Positions 33,125 through 41,505 of a stretch of 49,296 nucleotides of DNA are shown here, in pieces. The notes under the pieces are model-generated. The model was not told where the DNA came from. It worked only from the letters and a program-made list of their open reading frames with translations, and ran no database searches. The translations under genes were made by a program, and so were the position numbers. The number at the start of each line of letters is the position of its first letter. Within the stretch, counting starts at the first letter, position 1. The DNA is from Colivivens sp964452915 (GTDB lineage: Bacteria > Bacteroidota > Bacteroidia > Bacteroidales > Bacteroidaceae), in contig CAYVNW010000021.1 in assembly GCA_964452915.1 (NCBI GenBank), positions 1 through 49,296 of the forward strand, given 5' to 3'.

Positions 33125-35052
33125 CAGTTTTCCTTCTGCTTTTTCAGTGCTCTCATTGCATTCAGCACAGCAATAACTGTTACTCCAACGTCAGCGAATA
33201 CAGCCATCCACATATTACACAGTCCGAATGTTGCAAGTACAAGCACCAATATTTTTATTCCCACTGCAAACCAGATGTTTTGGTTTGCGATACCTATTGT
33301 TCTATGCGCTATCGATATTGCGGTTGCAATCTTTGAAGGTGCATCGTCCATAAGTACAACATCTGCAGCCTCGATTGCCGCGTCACTGCCAAGTCCTCCC
33401 ATTGCTATGCCGACATCGGCTCTGGCCAATACAGGCGCGTCATTGATGCCGTCGCCCACAAATGCGAGAGTCTTGCCTGCCGGTAGTTCTTTCAGCAAGC
33501 GTTCCACATAGTCTACTTTATCAGCAGGTAACAGCTCTGCATGGTATTCGTCAATTCCAATTTTCTTAGCTACATATTCACCAACGTCCTTCCTGTCGCC
33601 TGTAAGCATCACGGTGCGGTTAATGCCAAGTTTTTTGAGTTTTGTTATAGCTGACGCACTGTCGTCTTTAATTTTATCATTAATGACAATGTGCCCTGCA
33701 TATACTCCATCAATTGCCACATGTACGATTGTACCGACAAGTTCGCAATCATGCCATTGTGCACCAATACGGTCCATCATCTTTGTATTGCCCACGCACA
33801 CGGTGTGTCCGCATACGTTTGCCTTTATTCCGTTGCCGCTCACCTCTTCTATATCAGTGACACTACACCCGTCGGTCGCTTCTTGAGGAAATGCATTACG
33901 CAGTGCTGTTGCGATGGGATGTGTGGAGAAACGTTCCACATGTGCTGCAAGGTGCAGCAGTTGCTTTTCATCGCAAGTTGCAGGATGCACTGCCTCAACT
34001 GCGAACTCTCCTTTTGTCAGTGTTCCCGTTTTGTCGAATACAACAGTTCCAACTTTAGCCAGTGTCTCCATGTAGTTAGACCCCTTTACCAGTATGCCAT
34101 TCCGAGATGCTCCGCCGATTCCGCCAAAGAAAGAAAGTGGTACACTTATTACCAATGCACAAGGACAAGAGACTACAAGGAACATCAGCGCACGATAGAG
34201 CCAGGTAGGGAAGTTTGCTGAAAAGTCGCCTGAGAATAAAGGAGGAAGTATTGCGACTGCAATGGCGGCATATACAACAATAGGCGTGTATATATGTGCG
34301 AACTTGGTGATGAACGCCTCACTCTTTGACTTGTTCTCACTTGCGTTTTCCACAAGATTGATAATCTTTGATACTGTGCTCTCACCGAAGTTCTTTGTTG
34401 TACGAATCTTAAGTAGTCCTGAAAGATTGATACAGCCTGATATAACTGTATCACTGCTATGAACTTCACGAGGCATACTCTCTCCGGTAAGAGCTGCGGT
34501 GTTGAGCGAGGACTCACCTTCGATTACTTTTCCGTCAAGCGGAATCTTTTCGCCAGGCTTCACTATGATTGTTTCGCCTACTTTAACATCATTAGGGTCA
34601 ACACTTTTTATCTCACCGCCACGCTCCACGAATGCTACATCAGGCCGTATGTTCATTAAGCTCGATATGCTTCGGCGGCTTTGGTCTTCAGCGTATTGCT
34701 CAAACAGTTCGCCTACTTGAAAAAACAACATAACGAAAACTGCTTCGGGAAACTCAGTATCTGCGTTTGGCAGGAATCCTATGAGCAGTGCACCTATTGT
34801 AGCGACTGTCATAAGAAAGTCCTCACCAAAGACGTTACCTTTGGCGATGCCTTCAGCGGCTTCCTTTATTGTATCGTAGCCGACTAAAAGATAAGGAACT
34901 AAATAAATGAGGAGCAATTGCCAAGTGGCGAGATTTGTGATCTTCTCGATTATAATTGCTCCGACAAGTAATACTGCCGTTACGACAATGAGTATGATCT
35001 TATTTTTTAACCCGTCATGCTCTTCAGTCTCGTGTGCCATAAATTCTTTCAT
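33124..35052 (-). CDS. Heavy-metal P1B-type ATPase (Zn/Cd/Pb exporter)
   Basis: A 642-residue heavy-metal-translocating P-type ATPase. The transmembrane S-C-P-C-A-L-V motif, actuator TGES, phosphorylation DKTGTLTKG, the STHPIA histidine-proline motif and the GDGINDAPVL hinge are present. There is no N-terminal HMA domain; instead the start is short and acidic/His-containing (MAHETEEHDGLKNK). CPC with this layout best fits ZntA-like Zn/Cd/Pb exporters. Met1 or Met5 may be the start. It is coupled to a broken ZIP gene and preceded by a palindrome and a Fur/Zur-like regulator, pointing to zinc control. Confidence 0.92.
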   Translation of the reverse strand: MKEFMAHETEEHDGLKNKIILIVVTAVLLVGAIIIEKITNLATWQLLLIYLVPYLLVGYDTIKEAAEGIAKGNVFGEDFLMTVATIGALLIGFLPNADTEFPEAVFVMLFFQVGELFEQYAEDQSRRSISSLMNIRPDVAFVERGGEIKSVDPNDVKVGETIIVKPGEKIPLDGKVIEGESSLNTAALTGESMPREVHSSDTVISGCINLSGLLKIRTTKNFGESTVSKIINLVENASENKSKSEAFITKFAHIYTPIVVYAAIAVAILPPLFSGDFSANFPTWLYRALMFLVVSCPCALVISVPLSFFGGIGGASRNGILVKGSNYMETLAKVGTVVFDKTGTLTKGEFAVEAVHPATCDEKQLLHLAAHVERFSTHPIATALRNAFPQEATDGCSVTDIEEVSGNGIKANVCGHTVCVGNTKMMDRIGAQWHDCELVGTIVHVAIDGVYAGHIVINDKIKDDSASAITKLKKLGINRTVMLTGDRKDVGEYVAKKIGIDEYHAELLPADKVDYVERLLKELPAGKTLAFVGDGINDAPVLARADVGIAMGGLGSDAAIEAADVVLMDDAPSKIATAISIAHRTIGIANQNIWFAVGIKILVLVLATFGLCNMWMAVFADVGVTVIAVLNAMRALKKQKEN

Positions 35053-35139
35053 TTTTGCCTCAACAAGAGACCTTTGGTCTTCCTGTCTTGGAGGCAGTTC
35101 AACGCTTCTTTTTTAATTACGCTGCAAAATTATAGCATA

Positions 35140-35153
35140 TCATTTGCAAATGA
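35140..35153. promoter_or_regulatory. Perfect palindrome, candidate Fur/Zur operator
   Basis: TCATTTGCAAATGA is a perfect 14-bp palindrome located 88 bp before the ATPase start and close to a minus-strand TAATTTTG -7-like element (35132-35125). Position between the ATPase and the Fur-family gene makes it a plausible operator; the binding protein is inferred. Confidence 0.4.
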
Positions 35154-35180
35154 AAAGCAAAGTTAGAGATCTGTCAATAA

Positions 35181-35618
35181 TTATTTAGTGTAGATTGATT
35201 TTCTTCTACACTTAGGGCATATACCTTTTATTATATATTCAGCCTCTTCAATCCCATAGCCTTTCGGAACCGGAACGGCGGGAATCGGCACATTTTCCAT
35301 ACAAATGGTTTGATGGCATATTGTACAAGTCAAATGTACATGCCCATGATGATGATGCCTGTCTTCACAATGACAAACACAATATTTTTGCATTCCCGAC
35401 CCGTCATCGATGAGATGAAGCAATTTCTTGTCGGCAAACAATGTGAGTGCCCTGAATACGGATGACTTGTCGGAATCCGCCATTACATCCATTACATCCT
35501 GTAGAGAGAATGCACCGTTCATGTCGTTCACCACAGTTTGCAGAACGAGCAGACGGACTGCAGTCACCCTTATGCCTGCGTCCGTCAGCATCTGTTCGTA
35601 TTTATCTGTTTCTGGCAT
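35181..35618 (-). CDS. Fur-family metalloregulator (Zur-like)
   Basis: A 145-residue Fur superfamily repressor. The N-terminal winged helix (about 8-80) includes the RVTAVRLLVL and SVFRALTLF helices; the dimer domain has the HHHHGHVH-type metal cluster and the structural zinc cysteines C-x2-C (CTIC near 100, CPKC near 135). The extreme histidine density and the neighbouring zinc ATPase and ZIP genes favour Zur over iron-sensing Fur or PerR. It lies 9 bp after the CMD-cupin gene and so may be co-transcribed with it. Confidence 0.85.
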   Translation of the reverse strand: MPETDKYEQMLTDAGIRVTAVRLLVLQTVVNDMNGAFSLQDVMDVMADSDKSSVFRALTLFADKKLLHLIDDGSGMQKYCVCHCEDRHHHHGHVHLTCTICHQTICMENVPIPAVPVPKGYGIEEAEYIIKGICPKCRRKSIYTK

Positions 35619-35627
35619 ATAGGAAGC

Positions 35628-36665
35628 TTATTTTAATTTATTATACTCTTCATCAGTTACAGGTTCAAGCCATTCGTTGCTTTGTTCGCCACCTACAGCC
35701 ACATGTGTGGCAAGGTGCTGGAACCATGAATCAGCTTGTGCGCCATGCCAGTGTTTTACTCCTTCGGGTATATCAACAACATCGCCTGCTTTTAGTGGTA
35801 TTGCCGGCTTGCCCCATTCTTGATACCATCCTTTACCCGATACGCAGATAAGTATTTGATGAGCTCCGTGATGTATATGCCAATTGTTACGGCATCCTGG
35901 CTCAAATGTCACATTATTTGTTGGCAGAACAGTTTTTTCGCCTTCCGCAAGATTCACTGGATTCATTGTCGATAAGTAGCTGTTCCCTATGAAATACTGT
36001 GCGTATGCTGTATTTGGTTTGCCCTGTGGCCAGTCGCCGCTGACAGCATCGGCTGCGTTGTCACATTGTGACAGTCCGTTCTCGCTTAGATACTTGCATA
36101 GCTCATCTACTTGCTCTTGAGTATTACCCATATTGACAGCGCCTCTTTTGTGCGAAGCAAGTTGTGGTGCAACTCCTTTAAGTGAAGAGAGAGCTGCTAC
36201 AGTCACGATCTCCCGGTCGGCAGGTGAGAGAATGTCACTTGCAAAGATATCACCAAACAAATGTGACTTCAAGTAATAATCATCTTGAGGACAGAATACA
36301 TAGTTGAAAGGTTTGCCCGACAGCTTGGTTTGAACCTCGGTCCCTGTTTTCAGTGCGGCTTCCGCGTCATTCCAAAGAGCCGGACGGGTCCATGCCTTAC
36401 CTTCATTGTCTTTAATGCCGTTGGACTGACGTTCTTCAAGCACATTCGACAAGACTCCTAATGCGTTTAATGAACGGGGAAAGCCGGTATAGGCATAAAG
36501 TTGAGAGAATGCCTCCTTTATTTCATTGATTGAGACTCCACCGTCAAGTGCTTTTTCCACAGCCGGTTTCAATCGGGTGAGGTTGCCTTGTGCTTCAAGG
36601 CTTGCAAGGGTAGCTAAATGTATTTGCCGCTCTGTGAGTGGCTGAGCTGAAAGAGTTTGTGACAT
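35628..36665 (-). CDS. Carboxymuconolactone decarboxylase-cupin fusion, signal peptide out of frame
   Basis: A 345-residue protein: two CMD/AhpD-like repeats (about 15-85 and 125-190) followed by a C-terminal cupin (about 235-330) with the metal ligands in H-I-H-H-G and a later H-W-H. The second CMD repeat lacks an AhpD CxxC. In this window the open frame begins at ATG 36665 (MSQTLSAQPLTERQ). An ATG at 36694 on the same strand begins MKKIVITLIL, and adding one base at the junction gives MKKIVITLILMSQTLSAQ, a textbook signal peptide. So a 1-bp loss seems to have detached the secretion signal. The internal start would yield a cytoplasmic protein. A minus-strand -7 element (TATCTTTG, 36724-36717) fits the older start. 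Confidence 0.8.
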   Translation of the reverse strand: MSQTLSAQPLTERQIHLATLASLEAQGNLTRLKPAVEKALDGGVSINEIKEAFSQLYAYTGFPRSLNALGVLSNVLEERQSNGIKDNEGKAWTRPALWNDAEAALKTGTEVQTKLSGKPFNYVFCPQDDYYLKSHLFGDIFASDILSPADREIVTVAALSSLKGVAPQLASHKRGAVNMGNTQEQVDELCKYLSENGLSQCDNAADAVSGDWPQGKPNTAYAQYFIGNSYLSTMNPVNLAEGEKTVLPTNNVTFEPGCRNNWHIHHGAHQILICVSGKGWYQEWGKPAIPLKAGDVVDIPEGVKHWHGAQADSWFQHLATHVAVGGEQSNEWLEPVTDEEYNKLK

Positions 36666-36835
36666 AGTATTAATGTTATAACGATCTTTTTCATATTGAT
36701 ATGTGTTTTACGAGTGCAAAGATATATTTTTTATTTGAATTGGCATTAACAATTCAATTAAAAGCAGTAATTTTGTAAACAGAATCAGACAAAAGTAAAA
36801 GACAGAACGCCATAAACTTAAGATCATATATAAAA

Positions 36836-37502
36836 ATGGAACATCCATCAATACATAACTGTGCCGACTTAATCTCATTCATTGACGATGTGGGTTTTCT
36901 TCCGTTACTTCCGGTAGGCATTCCTGGCTGGTCTGCTGACGACGTGGTGGATGATGACTGCCGTTACATTGAGTTTCCCGATGGCGGCTGGGAATGGAAA
37001 CTGTGGGAATGGAAAGAAACCGTGATTCAAGACGGAGGTTGTGCCTATGGTAAGTTTTTCGGAAACAGAGCGGGTTTCGTGAGCAGGACATGGTGGAGAG
37101 ACTTTTGTACTTGGAGAAGAAGTAAATATCCCTATCCCGATGTGGATTCGATTGAAGAGGTTGTCCTACAAACATTGAAGGAACACGGCAACATGGTGGC
37201 ACGCGACCTGCGTACGGCATGCGGACTAACGGGAAAGGGCATGCGTGGAAAGTTCGACTTGGGTGGTGTCGCATCTTCAAATGGGATATTACATCGTTAC
37301 TGAAGACTTTGTCTATCCACACGATAAGCACGGACATCCATATGGCTGGGGATGGTCGTTACTGACAACTCCTGAACGCCTGTTAGGTGAGGACTTATGC
37401 AAATCGAGCTCTGCTCCCACAGAGTCACGTGAGCGTATAATCAACCATTTAAAGAGAATACCTCCTGATGTGACAGAAGAACAACTCAACAGGATGATTT
37501 AG
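36836..37502 (+). pseudogene. AlkZ-related protein, frameshifted
   Basis: Two overlapping frames (36836-37303 and the frame ending at 37502) together read as one winged-helix AlkZ-related protein of the short Bacteroidetes type. Frame one gives ISFIDDVGFLPLLPVGIPG, then W-E-W-K segments and AYGKFFGNRAGFVSR. Frame two gives VVSHLQMGYYIVTEDFVYP and PYGWGWSLLTTPERLLG. They join near 37255-37270 if one base is removed. Family members are proposed to be DNA-glycosylase relatives, but the function of this short group is not known. One net extra base breaks the gene; a ribosomal frameshift is less likely because no slippery heptamer is evident. Confidence 0.72.
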
Positions 37503-37609
37503 TCAGAGTTGACTCAAACACAATGGATTGAAACCGTATCAGTGTTTCATGACTTTCTAAATAAAGACTTATAAAAGAACATTCAATCAATACTAAAGTT
37601 ACAAACGAA

Positions 37610-38080
37610 ATGAAAAGACTAATGATTTGCCTGTCACTATTGATGGGCTTGACCATGCTTCATGCACAAGAAGTAAAGGATGTAAATGACCGTGCAAACT
37701 TTAAGGAACTTGCTTTTGTCGCGCCAAAACCGGCAATCATGATTGCCACTTATGATGCCGACGGAACACCTGATGTCATGATGGCCGCATGGGGATGCCA
37801 GTCGGATTTCAACCAAATAAAAATTCATCTGTCGGAACATAAAACGACAGCTAACCTGCGTTTGAAGAAAGCATTTACAGTAAGTTTCGCTACCGTTCCA
37901 ACCCTTGCCGAGAGTGACTATCTTGGGACAGTCAGTGCAGACAAGAGTGTACTCGACGTTGACGGCAACATCGACATGGGGAAAATGCAAATTGTTGCTT
38001 TCGACCAGGTGACCAATACTTACCGTAAGGTTGGCGATGTAGTCGGTAAGGCTTGGAGCATTGGAGAAAAATTCAAGTAA
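37610..38080 (+). pseudogene. Flavin reductase-like protein with internal deletion
   Basis: The 156-codon frame is open, with a signal peptide (MKRLMICLSLLMGLTMLHA) and the start of a flavin-reductase FMN-binding fold (PAIMIATYDADGTPDVMMAAWGCQSDF...LSEHKTTANLRLKKAFTVSFA). It then jumps from LGTVSADK straight to SVLDVDGNIDMGKM, which in family members lies about 50-60 residues further on. The C-terminus (TNTYRKVGDVVGKAW) is intact. The missing part includes the 'KFE..G....KS..VNAP' flavin/substrate region, so it is unlikely to be functional. The junction is near 37925-37945. Confidence 0.65.
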
Positions 38081-38101
38081 TACTGTCAGCATTATCGAAT
38101 T

Positions 38102-39529
38102 ATGAAGCACGTATGGCGTTACATACTTTCATTGGCTCCGGTGGTGTTCCTGATAATCTTCCTTGCCGTCGTTATACATGTGTATGGCATCGACGCACTT
38201 TCTGGTCCGAGCCAGCTTGTACTTATCGTCTCTACAGGAATAGCCGTCCTCATTGCCATTCTTTACTTCCGTCAGACATGGAAAAGTCTGGAGTCAGAGA
38301 TAAACGACTCTATTGGCCGAATTGGCTCTCCAATTGTTATACTGCTACTTATAGGTTTACTGTCCGGTACATGGATGGTAAGCGGCATAGTGCCTCTATT
38401 TATTTATTATGGCATTCAGATTGTAAATCCACATGTATTCCTTATTGCCAGCTGCCTCATTAGTGCCATTGTATCAGTAGTGACAGGCAGTTCGTGGACC
38501 ACAGTGGCAACCATAGGTGTAGCTCTTATGGGAATAGGTAAGGCTGAAGGCTTTAGCGACGGATGGACGGCGGGAGCGATTCTGTCGGGCGCATACTTTG
38601 GCGACAAGATGTCTCCGCTGTCCGACACTACCGTCCTTGCATCGTCTCTTTGTGGCACACCACTGTTTACGCATATTAAATATATGACTATAACTACAGT
38701 TCCGTCCTTCTCTATTACCCTTGTCATCTTTCTTATCGCAGGCTTTTTCGTGTCTTCCACATCAGCAATCGACACCTCAGCGTTCACCAATGCGTTATCC
38801 TCGAAATTCGAACTCAGCTGGTGGATTGTCTTCGTGCCGGTCGCTACCGCCTTTATGATATACAAAAAGATGCCGGCAATCATCGTACTCTTTGCGTCAT
38901 CATTACTTGCAGCGGTCTTTGCAGTAATATTCCAACCACATATACTCGCAGAGATATGTGGCTCGAAGGTGGCAGACGCGTTGAGTTTATTCAAGGGCGT
39001 GATGCAGAGTGGGTTTGGAACTACAAGCATCGACAGCGGTTACGCGCCGGTCAATGATTTGCTTGCCACGCGCGGAATGGCAGGAATGCTAAACACGGTG
39101 TGGATGATCCTTTGCGCTATCTGTTTCGGTGGAGTTCTTAAGGCGAGCGGCATGCTTGCCAATATCGTACAACTTGTTGTTCCACTCACCAAAACACGTG
39201 TGGGACTTGTCACTTCAACCGTTGCCTCCGGCATTTTCTTCAACGCCACAGCAGCCGACCAGTTCCTTTCCATCATGCTTAATGCGAGCATGTTTGGTGA
39301 GATTTACAAGAAAGAGGGATACGAGCCACGCTTGTTGAGCCGTAGCATAGAGGACTCCAGCACCGTCACTTCCGTACTTATTCCGTGGAGCACCTGTGGC
39401 ATGACGCAGGCAACCGTACTCAATGTGCCTACACTCACTTACTTGCCGTTTTGTTTCTTTAATATCCTGGCTCCATTAACAAGCATCATCATTGCGGCTA
39501 CGGGATATAAAATCTACCGACAGCGGTAA
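38102..39529 (+). CDS. nhaC: Na+/H+ antiporter NhaC family
   Basis: A 475-residue antiporter with about 12 membrane helices. The order of conserved segments (TGSSWTTVATIGVALMGIG, SGAYFGDKMSPLSDTT, the later N-A-T-A-A-D-Q-F and S.EDSSTVTSVLIPWSTCGM) is that of the NhaC family, which exchanges protons for sodium, sometimes with organic acids. It starts 21 bp after the truncated flavin reductase and is followed by a clear hairpin. It is intact, unlike its neighbours. Confidence 0.92.
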   Translation: MKHVWRYILSLAPVVFLIIFLAVVIHVYGIDALSGPSQLVLIVSTGIAVLIAILYFRQTWKSLESEINDSIGRIGSPIVILLLIGLLSGTWMVSGIVPLFIYYGIQIVNPHVFLIASCLISAIVSVVTGSSWTTVATIGVALMGIGKAEGFSDGWTAGAILSGAYFGDKMSPLSDTTVLASSLCGTPLFTHIKYMTITTVPSFSITLVIFLIAGFFVSSTSAIDTSAFTNALSSKFELSWWIVFVPVATAFMIYKKMPAIIVLFASSLLAAVFAVIFQPHILAEICGSKVADALSLFKGVMQSGFGTTSIDSGYAPVNDLLATRGMAGMLNTVWMILCAICFGGVLKASGMLANIVQLVVPLTKTRVGLVTSTVASGIFFNATAADQFLSIMLNASMFGEIYKKEGYEPRLLSRSIEDSSTVTSVLIPWSTCGMTQATVLNVPTLTYLPFCFFNILAPLTSIIIAATGYKIYRQR

Positions 39530-39557
39530 AGCAGCAGTAAACAATTTACTGCTGCTT
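39529..39557. terminator. Terminator after nhaC
   Basis: AAGCAGCAGTAAA pairs with TTTACTGCTGCTT across a 3-nt loop immediately after the nhaC stop, followed by GATTTG. The minus-strand hydrolase remnant ends 54 bp further right. Confidence 0.75.
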
Positions 39558-39610
39558 GATTTGTCCGATCGGTCGATAGGCCAATAAGTCTGATTAGACC
39601 AGTCAGTTCC

Positions 39611-40120
39611 TTATTTAAGATACTTGTTGAAGAAATCAGCTATCATGTCGAACGGAATATAGTTATGATCACCTCCATCATACAAATCCGTATGTGTAGC
39701 ACCCGGGACAGTCAAAAAGAATTTATTGTCACCTTTCAATTTTGCGAACGGATCCACATTGTTGAGATTGCTTAGATAGTCTGCAGCAGCCTGGAAATCC
39801 TCAGTGTTGATATCGAGCGAAAATACGTCACGAGGTTCGCCACTGCTTTCTCCTGTGAACGAAGGGTCGAAGGCGATTGTGAGAAAACCATGTTCTGCCA
39901 TAGTCTGTGCGTATAATCCGCTTGCCTGTTCCTTGACAGCTCCAAAAGGCCCGCTGACAGCAATAGCGGCTAATTTGCCATTTGCACCCTTTGGAATATA
40001 CATATCGGCGGCGAGTGTCAGCCCGAAATGATTGTGGAAAGTGACCTTCTTGTGGTCCACCTTGTCGCTTAGCGGGAATGTCTTGTCCCACTCTTGAGTA
40101 AGATTCAATTTTTGTTCCAT
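39611..40120 (-). pseudogene. Alpha/beta hydrolase with large internal deletion
   Basis: From Met at 40120 (MEQKLNLTQEWDKTF) the 169-codon frame gives the N-terminal part of a YcjY-like alpha/beta hydrolase: HHK...HNHFGLTLAADMYIPKG, GPFGAVKEQASGLYAQTMAEHGF, FDPSFTGESSGEPR, DYLSNLNNVDP. It then passes at about 39750 directly into FAKLKGDNKFFLTVPGATHTDLYDGG.HNYIPFD, the C-terminus with its catalytic-His region. The nucleophile elbow (GxCxGG type) and about 150 residues between are missing, so it cannot be active. The longer frame to 40216 runs into the opposite AraC remnant and is not the start. Confidence 0.75.
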
Positions 40121-40133
40121 ATTATTACTATAA

Positions 40134-40646
40134 TTAGATTCCTGTGATTTGAAGAAGTGGCAGGAGATAGCCTTCATGCTGAAACGTGAACTGCAGGAGA
40201 GCATCGGCGACTCCACAAGACTTCTCTTGAAAGACGGACTACATACGCTTCTTGACCTTGCCCGCCGTTTCTATGAGCGCCAGTTTGAGACCCGCAAGAA
40301 AATTGACAGCGACCTGCTTGTGAAATTCGAAAACATCCTCGACAACTACTTCACTCAGAACAACATGAACCGAGGATTGCCGACCGTTGCATGGTGCGCG
40401 TCCGAACTGTGTCTTTCACCGAACTATTTCGGCGACCTTATCAAGAAGGAAACGGGTGTACGGCAAAAGACTACATCAAGAAGCACGTCGTTGAGGCAAC
40501 CAAGGAAGCACTCGCCGATCCCGACAAGACCATCACCGATGTCAGCTACGAGATAGGCTTTCAATATCCCCAGCACATGAGCCGCATGTGCTGGACAGGA
40601 GACAGGCATGACACCGGCACAATATCGTGAGAAAATCCAGGCATAA
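40134..40646 (+). pseudogene. AraC-family regulator remnant
   Basis: The frame enters without an ATG at about 40134 and carries the middle and HTH part of an AraC regulator: TLLDLARRFYERQFETRK, ILDNYFTQNN, GLPTVAWCASELCLSPNYFGDLIKKETG. It shifts frame near 40455-40465 to TAKDYIKKHVVEATKEALADPDKTITDVSYEIGFQYPQHMSRM, and again near 40590-40600 to ETGMTPAQYREKIQA. The N-terminal sensory half is absent. It is divergent to the hydrolase remnant, the usual partner arrangement for this type of locus. Confidence 0.8.
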
Positions 40647-40710
40647 GAAATAGTGCGCCTCAGACTTCACGGCTCATGAACTCCCCTGAGTCCGGCGGAC
40701 TCACCGCTTT

Positions 40711-40934
40711 AGTAACCACGTCTCATTTGTGGCGTCATTCCTGTGCTTTTTCCTTTGGAGCTGGGTCATTGCACATATTGGAGCTTTGAAGACTTCAAAC
40801 TATGTATACCTGAACCCCGTGTCTACAGTGATTGTTAGTGCCATGTTCCTGAATGAGCCTATGACTCCGACCCCGCAATTGCAGGATCGGTCTTAATCCT
40901 CGTAAGCTTGTACATAGCCGGAAAAACAGAATGA
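40711..40934 (+). pseudogene. EamA/DMT transporter C-terminal fragment
   Basis: Translation of 40723 onward gives SFVASFLCFFLWSWVIAH, then IGALKTSNYVYLNPVSTVIVSAMFLNEPMTP, the helices 8-9 pattern of EamA transporters. After a C-run (ACCCCG, about 40873) the frame shifts to TAIAGSVLILVSLYIAGKTE and stops. Only the last 70 residues of about 300 remain. Between 40647 and 40711 and between 40935 and 41020 no other gene is seen. Confidence 0.65.
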
Positions 40935-41020
40935 CTGCAGATGCACTTATTTCCATCATCCCGGGGAGGATAGGAGAGAGTGCGGATGCAGTACCTTAAT
41001 GCAAAAATAAACAAGTTTAT

Positions 41021-41051
41021 TTTGTATTGTCTTAGGATTGTACTATATTTG
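41021..41051 (+). promoter_or_regulatory. Promoter of the Nudix-helicase pair
   Basis: TTTG at 41021-41024, a 19-nt spacer and TATATTTG at 41044-41051; the Nudix ATG follows at 41093. Confidence 0.65.
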
Positions 41052-41092
41052 CCAAGAAAAATAGTCATTGTTTCTTATATAGAAAGATTATT

Positions 41093-41491
41093 ATGAAGAG
41101 TATAGAGGTCGTTGCTGCTGTCATTGAGTGCAATGGACAGTATTTTGTCACTCAACGAGGCTATGGCGAATATAAGGATAAGTGGGAATTCCCCGGAGGT
41201 AAGATTGAAAAAGGTGAGAGCCGTGAGTCAGCCTTGCTACGGGAAATAAAAGAGGAACTTGCAACTGTCATTGAGGTTGGCAATTTTATTTGTACGGTGG
41301 ATTGCGACTATGCCAACTTCCATTTAACCATGCACACATATTTATGCCATGCGGTGAAAGGTGAACTTCAATTGTTGGAGGCAGAAGACGCACGCTGGCT
41401 TGACATGCAGCACCTGCTGTCGGTAGACTGGTTGCCTGCAGACAAAATTGTTGTTGATAAATTAAAAGCTTTATCTAAGCAAGAAATGTAA
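41093..41491 (+). CDS. MutT-like Nudix (d)NTP pyrophosphohydrolase
   Basis: A 132-residue Nudix protein close to MutT / (deoxy)nucleoside-triphosphate pyrophosphohydrolases: VVAAVIECNGQYFVTQRG, KWEFPGGKIEKGES, then RE-I-K-E-E-L. The Nudix box is complete except that the final glycine position is Ala (EELAT). It is 14 bp before a large PLD-helicase gene and shares its promoter. In this pairing it may clean modified nucleotides or act as an accessory of the nuclease-helicase; classical 8-oxo-dGTP sanitation is the other option. Confidence 0.88.
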   Translation: MKSIEVVAAVIECNGQYFVTQRGYGEYKDKWEFPGGKIEKGESRESALLREIKEELATVIEVGNFICTVDCDYANFHLTMHTYLCHAVKGELQLLEAEDARWLDMQHLLSVDWLPADKIVVDKLKALSKQEM

Positions 41492-41505
41492 ATCACTTGT
41501 AAACT

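Noticed and set aside
37610..38080. Treating the flavin-reductase frame as a normal short gene
   Set aside because: The frame is open, but the join LGTVSADK to SVLDVDG skips a conserved central part of the family; a deleted gene is the better reading.
40149..40556. A complete AraC gene starting with TTG
   Set aside because: The N-terminal half is missing and two frameshifts separate the rest of the HTH domain.
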